The position numbers and the translations under genes are program-made. The notes under the pieces are model-generated. The model made no database searches, was not told the origin of the DNA, and was given only the letters and a program-made list of their open reading frames with translations. DNA of 64,000 nucleotides from Sulfurovaceae bacterium (lineage in GTDB: Bacteria > Campylobacterota > Campylobacteria > Campylobacterales > Sulfurovaceae): the NCBI GenBank assembly GCA_028715055.1, contig JAQTLE010000003.1:248001-312000 (forward strand), in the 5' to 3' direction. Of the stretch, positions 54,084 to 62,818 are shown one piece after another; positions within the stretch are counted from its first letter, which is position 1; each line of letters starts with the position of its first letter.

Positions 54084-54183
54084 GTAATTTCTTCACAATC
54101 TATTCATTTTTACACTTTCAAACCAATTTTTTTGTATTTGTTTTTATGATATACTATGAATATCATTTTTAATTAGGAGCTTC

Positions 54184-54633
54184 ATGAGAAAAGCTTTTAC
54201 TTTAATAGAACTTGTTTTTGTTATTGTTGTCATAGGGATATTAGCATCTATTGCTATACCAAGGTTTGCAGTTACAAGAGACGATGCCAAGATAGTAAGC
54301 GCCAAGGCTACCATAGCATCAGTACGTTCAGCGCTCTCTACTGAGCGACAATTGCGTACGCTTAGAGGAGATTTTACTGCTATCACATCTATTGATAATG
54401 ATGGAGTTGCGGACACCGCTATATCTACATTTAGTGCAGATAAAGATGGCAATAGTAATTCTGTTTTAGAATCAATAATTCCTGTGTGTGCCAATAATAG
54501 TGACAATGGTTGTTGGCAAGATTCACTACATTATCGTATGCCAGGAAGCGGGACTGTCGTAACATTTACATTGACAAACGGACAATTTAATTGTGATGTT
54601 ACAGAGGCTAATTGCAAAAAATTAACACGATAA
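54184..54633 (+). CDS. Type IV pilin-like/pseudopilin 2
   Basis: 149 residues. Prepilin signal RKA-FTLIELVFVIVVIGILASIAIPRF with the mature Glu5, then a helix and a globular part with cysteines in PVCANNSDNGCW and FNCDVTEANC, likely disulfides. It is related to the preceding gene but not a close copy. AGGAG is 5 nt upstream of the ATG. priA follows after 68 nt. Confidence 0.9.
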   Translation: MRKAFTLIELVFVIVVIGILASIAIPRFAVTRDDAKIVSAKATIASVRSALSTERQLRTLRGDFTAITSIDNDGVADTAISTFSADKDGNSNSVLESIIPVCANNSDNGCWQDSLHYRMPGSGTVVTFTLTNGQFNCDVTEANCKKLTR

Positions 54634-54701
54634 TAACATTCTACGCTAAAAAATATTTTGTGGTATAATAAAATATCTATATTCAATCAAAAGAGTCAAT
54701 C

Positions 54702-56633
54702 ATTTATTACTATCACATCGCATTATTAAATTCATCGGCCCCAATATTTACATATCATTCTGCTGAGTCATTGGAGATCGGCTCTATAGTGCAAGTACCC
54801 GTAAAAAGCACAATCAAGGATGCTGTTGTATTAATAAAAACATCAAAGCCGGAGTTTGAGACATTGGCCGTGTCTGATATTACTAACAAGTATTACAATA
54901 CTATGCAATTAGAGCTTGCCAGATTTATATCATCATATTATTTTTCATCAATATCTGAAGCATTGGCTTTGTTTATACCGTTTGAAAATGTGGAATGGAG
55001 AAAGGAGAAGGAAGAAGAAGACAATATGTCATTCCTGCGAAGGCAGGAATCCATTATGGATCCCCGTGTCAAGCACGAGGATGACGGAAAATTGAAGGCC
55101 GAGGACGATATGGTACTACTGCCCACCCTTACCGCCGCCCAACAAAAAGCATTGCAAGAGATTGAAACATACCAAAGAAGTTTACTCTTTGGAGTAACCG
55201 GCGCAGGGAAAACAGAGATATTTATACACCTAATAAACCAGGCTATAACCAATAACCAAAACGTGATAATGCTTATGCCGGAAATTGCCCTTACTCCTCA
55301 GATGCTTGAGCGTCTTAGTAAATATTTTGGCAATAATGTAGTTATCTGGCATTCGAAACTTACTAAAAATCAAAAAGAAAATATCTTGAGCCGTATTGCT
55401 TCAGGCGAAGTGCATATAGTTGCCGGAGCCAGGTCAGCTTTGTTTGTACCGCTCGAAAACATAGGACTGATAATTGTAGATGAAGAGCATGATGATAGCT
55501 ATAAATCAATGACAAGGCCACGTTATCATGCTAGAGATGTAGCAGTATTGATAGGAGAAAAAATAGGAGCAAAAGTTGTATTGGCTTCTGCAACGCCGTC
55601 AGCTTCATCATATCACAAATATCCGATAGTCAGGCTCAAAGAAGCCTATATATCTACAGCCAAAAGCTATAAATTTATAAGCGGAGACAGTGTGAACAGT
55701 GAGTGTATAAAAGCACTCGACAACACAATAAAACAAAGTGAGCAAGCTATAGTATTTCTACCTACGCGCGGTAATTTTAAGTATCTTTATTGCCCGTCGT
55801 GCGGAACAACACACAAATGCCCGTTTTGCTCTGTAGGAATGGCGCTCCATCGTAATCATAAACATCTTAGATGTCATTATTGCGGCTATACAGAGTCGAT
55901 AGCTCAAAGCTGCAGCGAATGCGGATATGCACCTTTGAGCAGTGAACGCATAGGCACAAAAGAGGCGATAGAACTTATAAACGAATCATTGCCCAAGGCA
56001 AGAGTAGTACAATTTGATAAAGACAGCATCACTACACCAAAGAAATTAGGTTTGGCTTTATCGCAATTGGCCAACAAAGAGACAGATATATTAGTAGGCA
56101 CTCAGATGCTAAGCAAGGGTCATGATTACCCGGATATCACATTAAGTATAATCATGGGGCTTGATTACATGCTTGGCTTAGCTGATTATAGAGCCAAAGA
56201 AAGAGCGATCAGTTTATTGTTTCAGATAGCCGGAAGAAGCGGAAGAACTAAAGATGCTTTGATTTATATCCAAAGCTCGCATAGCCATTTCTTTGAACCG
56301 TTTTTGAGTGATTATGAACTGTTTTTGAGAGATGAGCTTGAATTTAGACGCATAGCATCATATCCTCCGTTTGTATCAATGGCTAGAGTGCTTATAGCTC
56401 ATGCTAAGCCTGATGTAGCCGAAAAACAATTGAGCAATACTTTAGAGGCATTAAAAGGCTTTAATAATATCGAGATAATAGGATACGGCAAAGCTCCGGT
56501 CGAAAAGATAGCAAGTCGTTATCGATATCATATCTTGCTTCGTTCAAATAGCAAAAAAGCATTGCTTACTGCTCTTCATGCGATAGCAAAAAGAGGAATA
56601 GAAATAGACATGGACCCGGTGGATTTTTCGTAA
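54702..56633 (+). CDS. priA: Primosomal protein N' (PriA) with in-frame repeat insertion
   Basis: 643 residues if translation starts at ATT 54702, preceded by AAGAG at 54691-54695. The residues that follow (YYYHIALLNSSAPIFTY) match the conserved PriA N-terminus; the first canonical start, TTG 54771, would remove 23 of them. Helicase motifs are GVTGAGKTE, VDEEHDDSYK and GTQMLSKGHDYPD. Eight zinc-site cysteines lie in CPSC, CPFC, CHYC and CSEC. Residues 109-129 are encoded by a family B repeat and lie in the linker before the helicase core. PriA restarts collapsed replication forks. Confidence 0.92.
   Translation: MYYYHIALLNSSAPIFTYHSAESLEIGSIVQVPVKSTIKDAVVLIKTSKPEFETLAVSDITNKYYNTMQLELARFISSYYFSSISEALALFIPFENVEWRKEKEEEDNMSFLRRQESIMDPRVKHEDDGKLKAEDDMVLLPTLTAAQQKALQEIETYQRSLLFGVTGAGKTEIFIHLINQAITNNQNVIMLMPEIALTPQMLERLSKYFGNNVVIWHSKLTKNQKENILSRIASGEVHIVAGARSALFVPLENIGLIIVDEEHDDSYKSMTRPRYHARDVAVLIGEKIGAKVVLASATPSASSYHKYPIVRLKEAYISTAKSYKFISGDSVNSECIKALDNTIKQSEQAIVFLPTRGNFKYLYCPSCGTTHKCPFCSVGMALHRNHKHLRCHYCGYTESIAQSCSECGYAPLSSERIGTKEAIELINESLPKARVVQFDKDSITTPKKLGLALSQLANKETDILVGTQMLSKGHDYPDITLSIIMGLDYMLGLADYRAKERAISLLFQIAGRSGRTKDALIYIQSSHSHFFEPFLSDYELFLRDELEFRRIASYPPFVSMARVLIAHAKPDVAEKQLSNTLEALKGFNNIEIIGYGKAPVEKIASRYRYHILLRSNSKKALLTALHAIAKRGIEIDMDPVDFS
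55028..55087 (+). repeat. Family B double-hairpin repeat inside priA
   Basis: 60 bp: GTCAT-TCCTGCGAAGGCAGGA-ATCCA, joint, TGGAT-CCCCGTGTCAAGCACGAGG-ATGACGG. The length is a multiple of three and no stop is introduced; it is translated as SFLRRQESIMDPR...HEDDG. Sequence on both sides is Glu/Lys-rich linker. Confidence 0.88.
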
Positions 56634-56660
56634 TTTATAGTTTTTGGTTCACTGTTTTTC

Positions 56661-56780
56661 TACCTTTCTTTTTAAAAAGAAAGGTAACCAAAGAAAAGCG
56701 TCACCACTCACGAACCGCAACGCAAGATTTTTGCGGCATATGCTCAAAATCTTGCTGCTTTTCGAGCGCTCGGGTGACAT
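56661..56780 (+). repeat. Family A two-hairpin repeat, copy 8
   Basis: Hairpin I TACCTTTCTTTTT/AAAAAGAAAGGTA; hairpin II GCAAGATTTT/AAAATCTTGC, which differs from copy 6 by a paired G-A and C-T change. It lies between priA and ispG. Confidence 0.85.
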
Positions 56781-56860
56781 TGATTTATATAATAGAAGAT
56801 AGTATTATAGTTTATTGTGATAAAATCACCTATATAATTATGAGCAGATGAAAGTACAAA

Positions 56861-57919
56861 ATGCAAGAACGATACCCAACCAAAAAAATATTTGTAGGCA
56901 ACGTAGCAGTTGGCGGAGATGCTCCAATATCTGTGCAGTCTATGACATTTAGCAATACTCATGATGTGAGTGCTACAGTAGAGCAGATAAACAGATTGCA
57001 TTTTGCTGGAGCAGATATAGTGCGTGTAGCAGTGCCAACCATGGAAGATGCCTTGGCTCTTAAGGAAATAAAAGCTAATACTTCTTTGCCTATCATTGCC
57101 GATATTCACTTTAATTATCGTTTGGCTCTTGAAGCTGCCAAATGGGTAGACGGCATAAGATTTAACCCTGGCAATATCGGAGAAAAAAGTCGTATAAAAG
57201 AGATAGTCAAAGCATGCAAGGAACGAAATCTGCCTATACGCATAGGAGTAAATGCAGGTTCTCTTGAAAAGGAGTTTGAAGATAAATATGGTACTACTGC
57301 CGAAGGCATGGTAGCAAGCGCTGAGTATAATATTAAATTTTTGGAAGATCTGGATTTTACGGACATCAAAATATCACTTAAAGCCAGTGATGTTCAAAGA
57401 ACAGTAGATGCGTATAGAATGTTAAGACCAAGAAATCATTATCCATTTCATCTGGGTGTTACAGAAGCAGGTACATTATTTCATGCGACCATCAAATCAT
57501 CGATTGGGATAGGAGCATTGTTGCTTGATGGTATAGGTGATACCATGAGGGTATCAATAACCGGAGAACTTGAAGAGGAGATACGAGTTGCCAAAGCAAT
57601 ACTAAAAGATAGCGGCAGAGCAAAAGGCGGGATAAATATAATATCATGCCCAACATGCGGCAGGATAGAAGCTGACCTAGTAAGTGCGGTTGCTGAGGTA
57701 GAACGCCGCACAGCTCATATAACGGCACCTCTTGATATATCAGTAATGGGATGTGTAGTAAATGCTATAGGAGAAGCTAAACATGCCGATGTAGCTATAG
57801 CATTTGGAAAAGGGAGCGGACTTGTTATGGTCAAAGGCGAAATAGTAGCTAAGCTTCCTGAGCGAGAACTTGTAGATAGATTTATAATCGAAGTAGAGAA
57901 TATGGCAAAAGGCGAATAA
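56861..57919 (+). CDS. ispG: 4-hydroxy-3-methylbut-2-enyl-diphosphate synthase (IspG)
   Basis: 352-residue iron-sulfur enzyme of the MEP isoprenoid pathway. The N-terminal TIM barrel has [13 protein letters not shown] and [12 protein letters not shown], and the [4Fe-4S] ligands are in SCPTCGR and [16 protein letters not shown]. Length is normal. It supplies isoprenoid precursors, for example for the menaquinone tail attached by the MqnP-type enzyme. dnaB begins 2 nt after its stop. Confidence 0.96.
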   Translation: MQERYPTKKIFVGNVAVGGDAPISVQSMTFSNTHDVSATVEQINRLHFAGADIVRVAVPTMEDALALKEIKANTSLPIIADIHFNYRLALEAAKWVDGIRFNPGNIGEKSRIKEIVKACKERNLPIRIGVNAGSLEKEFEDKYGTTAEGMVASAEYNIKFLEDLDFTDIKISLKASDVQRTVDAYRMLRPRNHYPFHLGVTEAGTLFHATIKSSIGIGALLLDGIGDTMRVSITGELEEEIRVAKAILKDSGRAKGGINIISCPTCGRIEADLVSAVAEVERRTAHITAPLDISVMGCVVNAIGEAKHADVAIAFGKGSGLVMVKGEIVAKLPERELVDRFIIEVENMAKGE

Positions 57920-57921
57920 TT

Positions 57922-59346
57922 ATGGAAAATATGTACAATTTAAATATAGAGCGAGCTGTGCTCTCAGCGGTGCTCTTTGATCCGCAAATTTATGAAGAAG
58001 TAGCAAGCAGTCTAAAAGCAAAAGATTTTTACCTGCCATTTCATCAGTATCTCTTTACTGCTATGGAAGAATTAACAAGAGAAGATAAACCACTGGCTGA
58101 AGAGTTTTTGATATCCAAGCTTCAATCTATGGGCAAGTTTGATGAAGGGCTTATGATGGAAATGCTATCAGCAAACCCTATTACAGATACCAAAGCGTAT
58201 ATGGCAGAGATCAAAGCAAAGTCGATAAAAAGAGCTATAGTAACTTTAGCAACTGAGATAAAAAAAGTAACCATTGAAGATGATCTGTCAAGCGATGATG
58301 TGATGAATCTCGTAGAAAAGAAACTTTATGAGATAACACAAGAGAGTACCTCTCAAGATTTTAGAGATGCCAAAGCCATCACAATTGCAGCAATTGCTGA
58401 GATAGAACGACTAAAAGCAATGGGTAATTCAAAACTTATAGGTGTAGATACAGGCTTCCGTAATCTAAATGATAAGACAAGCGGTTTTGGCAAAGGAGAC
58501 TTAGTAATAGTAGCCGCACGTCCGGCTATGGGTAAAACGGCACTTGTGTTAAATATGGCGCTTAAAGCGATCGAGAGAAATGAAGGTGTAGCATTTTTCT
58601 CACTCGAGATGCCTGCAGAGCAATTGATGCTTCGTATGCTTTCAGCTAAAACTTCAATACCTCTTCAAGCCCTTAGGGTAGGGGACCTAAAAGATGACGA
58701 ATGGGAGAGAGTATCATCAGCTACTCATGAATTATCACAAAAAAAACTTTTTGTTGATGATGGCGGGTATGCTACTATTCATCATATCAGAAGTAAATTA
58801 CGCAAGATCAAATCCCAACATCCTGAGATCTCTGCAGCATTTATAGACTACCTCCAGCTAATGGTGGGAGATGGCAAAAGAAGCGGAGATAATCGCCAAC
58901 AAGAGATTTCAGAAATTTCAAGAGGCCTCAAACAGCTAGCAAGAGAACTCCAGATGCCCATAATCGCTCTTTCTCAGCTCAATCGTGGACTTGAAGCAAG
59001 AGAAAACAAACGACCAATGCTAAGCGATCTGCGTGAATCAGGGGCAATCGAACAAGATGCCGATATTATCCTTTTTGTTTATCGCGATGATGTTTACAGA
59101 GAGGCCAAAGAAAAAGAAAAAGAAATGAAGGCCAAAGCTGAAGGCAAAGATTACAAAAGCGAATATGTGCGAAAAACAGTTGAAGAAACCGAGTTAATTA
59201 TAGGGAAGCAAAGAAATGGACCAACCGGTACAGTTAATCTAGAATTCCAAAAAAACTTTACTCGCTTTGTAGATGCGACGACAGGGCCTAAGCATGAAAT
59301 TGTTTTTGAAATGAAAGAATCTACTATACATATGCCTCCTATTTGA
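57922..59346 (+). CDS. dnaB: Replicative DNA helicase DnaB
   Basis: 474 residues. The N-terminal primase-interacting domain begins LNIERAVLSAVLFD, and the RecA-like C-terminal domain has Walker A ARPAMGKTAL (about residue 200), FIDYLQLM and LSDLRESGAIEQDAD. The GPTGTVNLEFQ strand near the end is also conserved. It unwinds the fork and recruits DnaG. It is 2 nt after ispG and 3 nt before comEC. Confidence 0.96.
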   Translation: MENMYNLNIERAVLSAVLFDPQIYEEVASSLKAKDFYLPFHQYLFTAMEELTREDKPLAEEFLISKLQSMGKFDEGLMMEMLSANPITDTKAYMAEIKAKSIKRAIVTLATEIKKVTIEDDLSSDDVMNLVEKKLYEITQESTSQDFRDAKAITIAAIAEIERLKAMGNSKLIGVDTGFRNLNDKTSGFGKGDLVIVAARPAMGKTALVLNMALKAIERNEGVAFFSLEMPAEQLMLRMLSAKTSIPLQALRVGDLKDDEWERVSSATHELSQKKLFVDDGGYATIHHIRSKLRKIKSQHPEISAAFIDYLQLMVGDGKRSGDNRQQEISEISRGLKQLARELQMPIIALSQLNRGLEARENKRPMLSDLRESGAIEQDADIILFVYRDDVYREAKEKEKEMKAKAEGKDYKSEYVRKTVEETELIIGKQRNGPTGTVNLEFQKNFTRFVDATTGPKHEIVFEMKESTIHMPPI

Positions 59347-59349
59347 TAG

Positions 59350-60624
59350 ATGAAACTAACTAAGCCGCAAATTTTTCCAACAACGAAATCATTTTGGATA
59401 GTTATGGCTATGTTTGCTGCCATACTAATAGCTCGCGTATTTTATTTTTATATTGAATATCAAGAATTTATCACAAAACCATTTTATTTTACATACGGGA
59501 ACGTTATTAGTCTAGAACAAAAGTCTGATGCAACTTATCCTCATACTCTTTTAAAGATACATAGTGATGACGGACTTGAATTTTATATCAAATCGTATAC
59601 CAAAATAGCAGAAGGTGCCAAGCGTCTTCGTGTGCAAATTTTTCCGGATGAAAAAATAAGTTTTCTAAAATATATCAGTACTTTTTTTGTCAAAGGAAAA
59701 GTAAAAGAAATAGTTCAAACAGAACAAACATTCAGAGATAAGATAATTTCTGATATTAGAAGTCAACATGCTGACAATGGTATCAAAAGTTTATATCCTG
59801 CTATGTTTTTTAATACTCCCGTAGACAAAGAACTCAGAGATAAAGTCATTGTTCTTGGCATCAGCCACCTTATAGCTCTGAGCGGGTTTAATCTAAGTAT
59901 ATTGTGGGGTGTGATTTATTATGGATTTTTCTGGCTATTTTATCGTCCATTGCAGCAACGATATTTTCCATATAGATATGCACTTTTTGATTTGGGATTG
60001 GTTTCTATAATATTTTTGGGAATTTATGTATATATGACTGATTTTTCTCCGTCACTTATACGGGCTTATCTTATGGTGGTTATAGGTTGGGGAATTTTAT
60101 TGGCCGGTATGGAACTTGTAAGCTTTTCTTTTTTGGCTATTGTGGGTGCATTGCTATTGATTGTATTTCCGTCTTTGGTTTTATCTCTTAGTTTTTGGTT
60201 CTCAATAGCAGGAGTGTTTTATATATTTTTGATACTTCATTATAGCAAAGAAGTAAATAAACACATAATAGCTTGGCTTCTTATTCCACTTGGTGTTTTT
60301 GTTCTTATGCAGCCGATTGTGCATGGATTTTTTGGTGCAACGTCTGCTTATCAGCTTTTATCAATTCCTTTAGAATTTGTTTATATCGTTTTTTATCCAA
60401 CTACAATGGTTTTGCATGTTATTGGATATGGCGGGATATTTGATAATGCATTATCGATGCTTTTTGCATTTCCGCCTCAAGAAACAACTGAAAATTTGTT
60501 GCCTTGGTGGGCACTAAGCGGATATGCTGCGCTCAGTCTTAGCGCTATAAAATATAAATATCTATTTTGGACTTTATGCGCTGTAACATTAGGATATAGT
60601 ATCTATCTCTTTGCCTTCATTTAA
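59350..60624 (+). CDS. comEC: ComEC/Rec2-family DNA uptake channel
   Basis: 424 residues, mostly hydrophobic. The N-terminal part has a DUF4131-like OB region (KQKSDATYPHTLLKIHSDDG), and the central competence domain carries LGISHLIALSGFNLSILWG and ITDFSPSLIRAYLMV-like helices. The C-terminal metallo-beta-lactamase domain of long ComEC proteins is absent, as in Helicobacter and Campylobacter forms. It would pass single-stranded DNA across the inner membrane. Its 3' end overlaps the convergent yihY gene by 36 nt. Confidence 0.9.
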   Translation: MKLTKPQIFPTTKSFWIVMAMFAAILIARVFYFYIEYQEFITKPFYFTYGNVISLEQKSDATYPHTLLKIHSDDGLEFYIKSYTKIAEGAKRLRVQIFPDEKISFLKYISTFFVKGKVKEIVQTEQTFRDKIISDIRSQHADNGIKSLYPAMFFNTPVDKELRDKVIVLGISHLIALSGFNLSILWGVIYYGFFWLFYRPLQQRYFPYRYALFDLGLVSIIFLGIYVYMTDFSPSLIRAYLMVVIGWGILLAGMELVSFSFLAIVGALLLIVFPSLVLSLSFWFSIAGVFYIFLILHYSKEVNKHIIAWLLIPLGVFVLMQPIVHGFFGATSAYQLLSIPLEFVYIVFYPTTMVLHVIGYGGIFDNALSMLFAFPPQETTENLLPWWALSGYAALSLSAIKYKYLFWTLCAVTLGYSIYLFAFI

Positions 60625-61404
60625 AAGATGGCAAAATTTAGCTCCATGCAAGAATATTGCCCATGAGAGATAAATCCATAAAAAGAAAAACAGTAAAATG
60701 CTCACACTGCCATATATAGTGTTATATGCTTGGTTTCTAGAAATATATATGACAAATAGACTTTTTGATATATACCAAACAAAAGATGCTATAAATGAAC
60801 TTGTCATTGACGCCCATGGCGCTATAGGACGATTTGGAGATATTTGATAAGCAGCAAAGAACATAACCCATGTAATTAAAAATGGTAAAATGGCTGCTAT
60901 TACAGCATGAACATTTAATTTGTCTTCCAAATAAAAAGATATATAAATTGAACTACTTATGCCAATAGGAATTAAAATAATAAATAAAATATAAACTTTA
61001 AACGCTTCCCATAAACCTCTTTTTGGAGTTTCAAAAATATCATTTATAATGTAATCATAGGTTTTGAAAAACAGAATAACTGCAAATACGACATAAAAAG
61101 AACCTATTATGCCCAATTGATCTGAGTTATGTAAAAAAGATTCTAGCTGCTTTAAAATAATTTGTGAGTTTGCCGGTATCAAGACAGAGAATAAAAATAG
61201 TTTTAATTCCTCAAGAAGCGTATCAAAAATCGGTAGTACAGTAAATACTGATAATAATACCACCATAAGCGGTATGATAGCAAAAATAGTATCCCAACTA
61301 AGACTTGAGGCGTAATACCCTATCTTACTTTCAAAAAGTTCATAAAAAAAATCACGAACAAAAACGTAATAGTTTTTTAGTAGTTTTTTAAAATCTTCCT
61401 CCAA
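60589..61404 (-). CDS. YihY/BrkB-family membrane protein
   Basis: 271 residues with about six hydrophobic segments. The family block YYASSLSWDTIFAIIPLMVVLLSVF follows a short cytoplasmic N-terminus, and later FYLEDKLNVHAVIAAILPFLITW and ISKSLFVIYISRNQAYNTIYGSVSILLFFFLWIYLSW segments match the YihY pattern. The function of the family is not settled; it is not an RNase BN. It overlaps comEC tail to tail and lies 16 nt after glcD. Confidence 0.85.
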   Translation of the reverse strand: MEEDFKKLLKNYYVFVRDFFYELFESKIGYYASSLSWDTIFAIIPLMVVLLSVFTVLPIFDTLLEELKLFLFSVLIPANSQIILKQLESFLHNSDQLGIIGSFYVVFAVILFFKTYDYIINDIFETPKRGLWEAFKVYILFIILIPIGISSSIYISFYLEDKLNVHAVIAAILPFLITWVMFFAAYQISPNRPIAPWASMTSSFIASFVWYISKSLFVIYISRNQAYNTIYGSVSILLFFFLWIYLSWAIFLHGAKFCHLLNEGKEIDTIS

Positions 61405-61420
61405 TATTTATTCCTTGAAG

Positions 61421-62818
61421 TTATTTATTGTTTGGCAGTAATCCCATTTTTCCTGGATTGAGAATATTGTTCGGATCAAATGCTTTTTTTATGGCTTCAA
61501 ACAATGCAAGTTCAGCTTCATTGAAAGCAATATTCATAAATGGGGCTTTGCTCATACCGATTCCGTGTTCTCCGCTCAAGGTTCCCCCCATCTCAACAAC
61601 AGTTTTAAATATCTCTTCTATTGCATGATGTCCAAGTTCAAGTTGTTTTTCATCTTTGCCGTCAACCATGACATTTACATGTATATTGCCATCTCCGGAG
61701 TGGCCAAAGCATGGGACTTTAAGACCATATTTGTTTCCTATGGCATATATTGCTTTTAGAGCATCTGGCAGTTTGCTTCGCGGAACAGAGATATCTTCAT
61801 TTAATTTTTTGGATCCGTAAATTGTAATAGATTGCGATGCATTACGTCTAGCAAACCAAAGTTTATCTCTTTCTTTTGCATCATGCGCAATATTAAAATC
61901 ACTTGCCCCATTTTCTTTAAAAGAACGTTCAAGTGTTTGGAGTTGGAATTCTACCTCCTCGATCACATTGCCGTCCACATCGCCAATAAGCAATGCCCCG
62001 GCATTTTCAGGTAATTCAACTTTTAATTTTTCTTTTAATGCTTGCACTACCAAGCTATCCAAAAATTCCATAGCAACCGGATTTGCTCCAGCTGCGAGTG
62101 ATTTGAAAACAGCATTCATTGCGTCTTCTACGGTAGGAAAAACTCCCATATATGCTTTTGTAAATTTTGGTTTTGGCAATAGTTTTAGTGTAATTTCTGT
62201 AATTACGCCCAAGGTTCCTTCACTAGCTATCAATATGCCTGCTACATTGTACCCGGCCACATCTTTAATGGTTCTTTTGCCGGCTCGTATTATATTTCCG
62301 TTTGCCAAAACAGCACGAAGAGCCATTACATAATCTTTTGTGATGCCGTATTTTGCAGCACGCATACCACCGGCATTTTCGCTTACATTTCCGCCAAGAG
62401 TAGAATACTCTTCGCTTGCAGGATCTGGCGGATAAAAAAGTCCGACTTCTTCGACAGCCCTTTGAAGATCTTTATTAACTACTCCAGGCTGTACAACGGC
62501 AACCAGATTTTGCATATCGATCTCTAGGATCTTGTTCATATGCTTTTCCATAGCCAGTATAATACCGCCGCTAGCCGGGAGCGCACCGCCTGTAAAACCG
62601 CTGCCGGCACCTCTGGCTGTTATGATTATGTTATTTGCATTGCAATAGCGAAGGATTTCGCTGACATCGCTTTCGTTTCTTGGAAAAACTACGGCATCAG
62701 GCTCGTATCTTGTGCGTGTCGCATCATAACTATATGCGATTAAATGGGCTTTGTCGCTATACACATTCTCTAAGCCTACGATATTTTCAAAGGCTTGTAT
62801 ATGAGTTTTGCTTATCAC
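61421..62818 (-). CDS. glcD: FAD-linked glycolate/lactate oxidase GlcD-type
   Basis: 465 residues. The PCMH-type FAD domain has YEPDAVVFPRNE, ITARGAGSGFTGGALP and NVSENAGGMRAAKYG; the C-terminal FAD-oxidase domain has HSGDGNIHVNVM and LSGEHGIGMSKAPF, which carries metal-binding histidines. The substrate may be glycolate, D-lactate or 2-hydroxyglutarate; glcE and glcF are not adjacent here. It overlaps the pgbA-like gene by 4 nt (ATGA). Helicobacter has the same pairing as I recall. Confidence 0.9.
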   Translation of the reverse strand: MISKTHIQAFENIVGLENVYSDKAHLIAYSYDATRTRYEPDAVVFPRNESDVSEILRYCNANNIIITARGAGSGFTGGALPASGGIILAMEKHMNKILEIDMQNLVAVVQPGVVNKDLQRAVEEVGLFYPPDPASEEYSTLGGNVSENAGGMRAAKYGITKDYVMALRAVLANGNIIRAGKRTIKDVAGYNVAGILIASEGTLGVITEITLKLLPKPKFTKAYMGVFPTVEDAMNAVFKSLAAGANPVAMEFLDSLVVQALKEKLKVELPENAGALLIGDVDGNVIEEVEFQLQTLERSFKENGASDFNIAHDAKERDKLWFARRNASQSITIYGSKKLNEDISVPRSKLPDALKAIYAIGNKYGLKVPCFGHSGDGNIHVNVMVDGKDEKQLELGHHAIEEIFKTVVEMGGTLSGEHGIGMSKAPFMNIAFNEAELALFEAIKKAFDPNNILNPGKMGLLPNNK

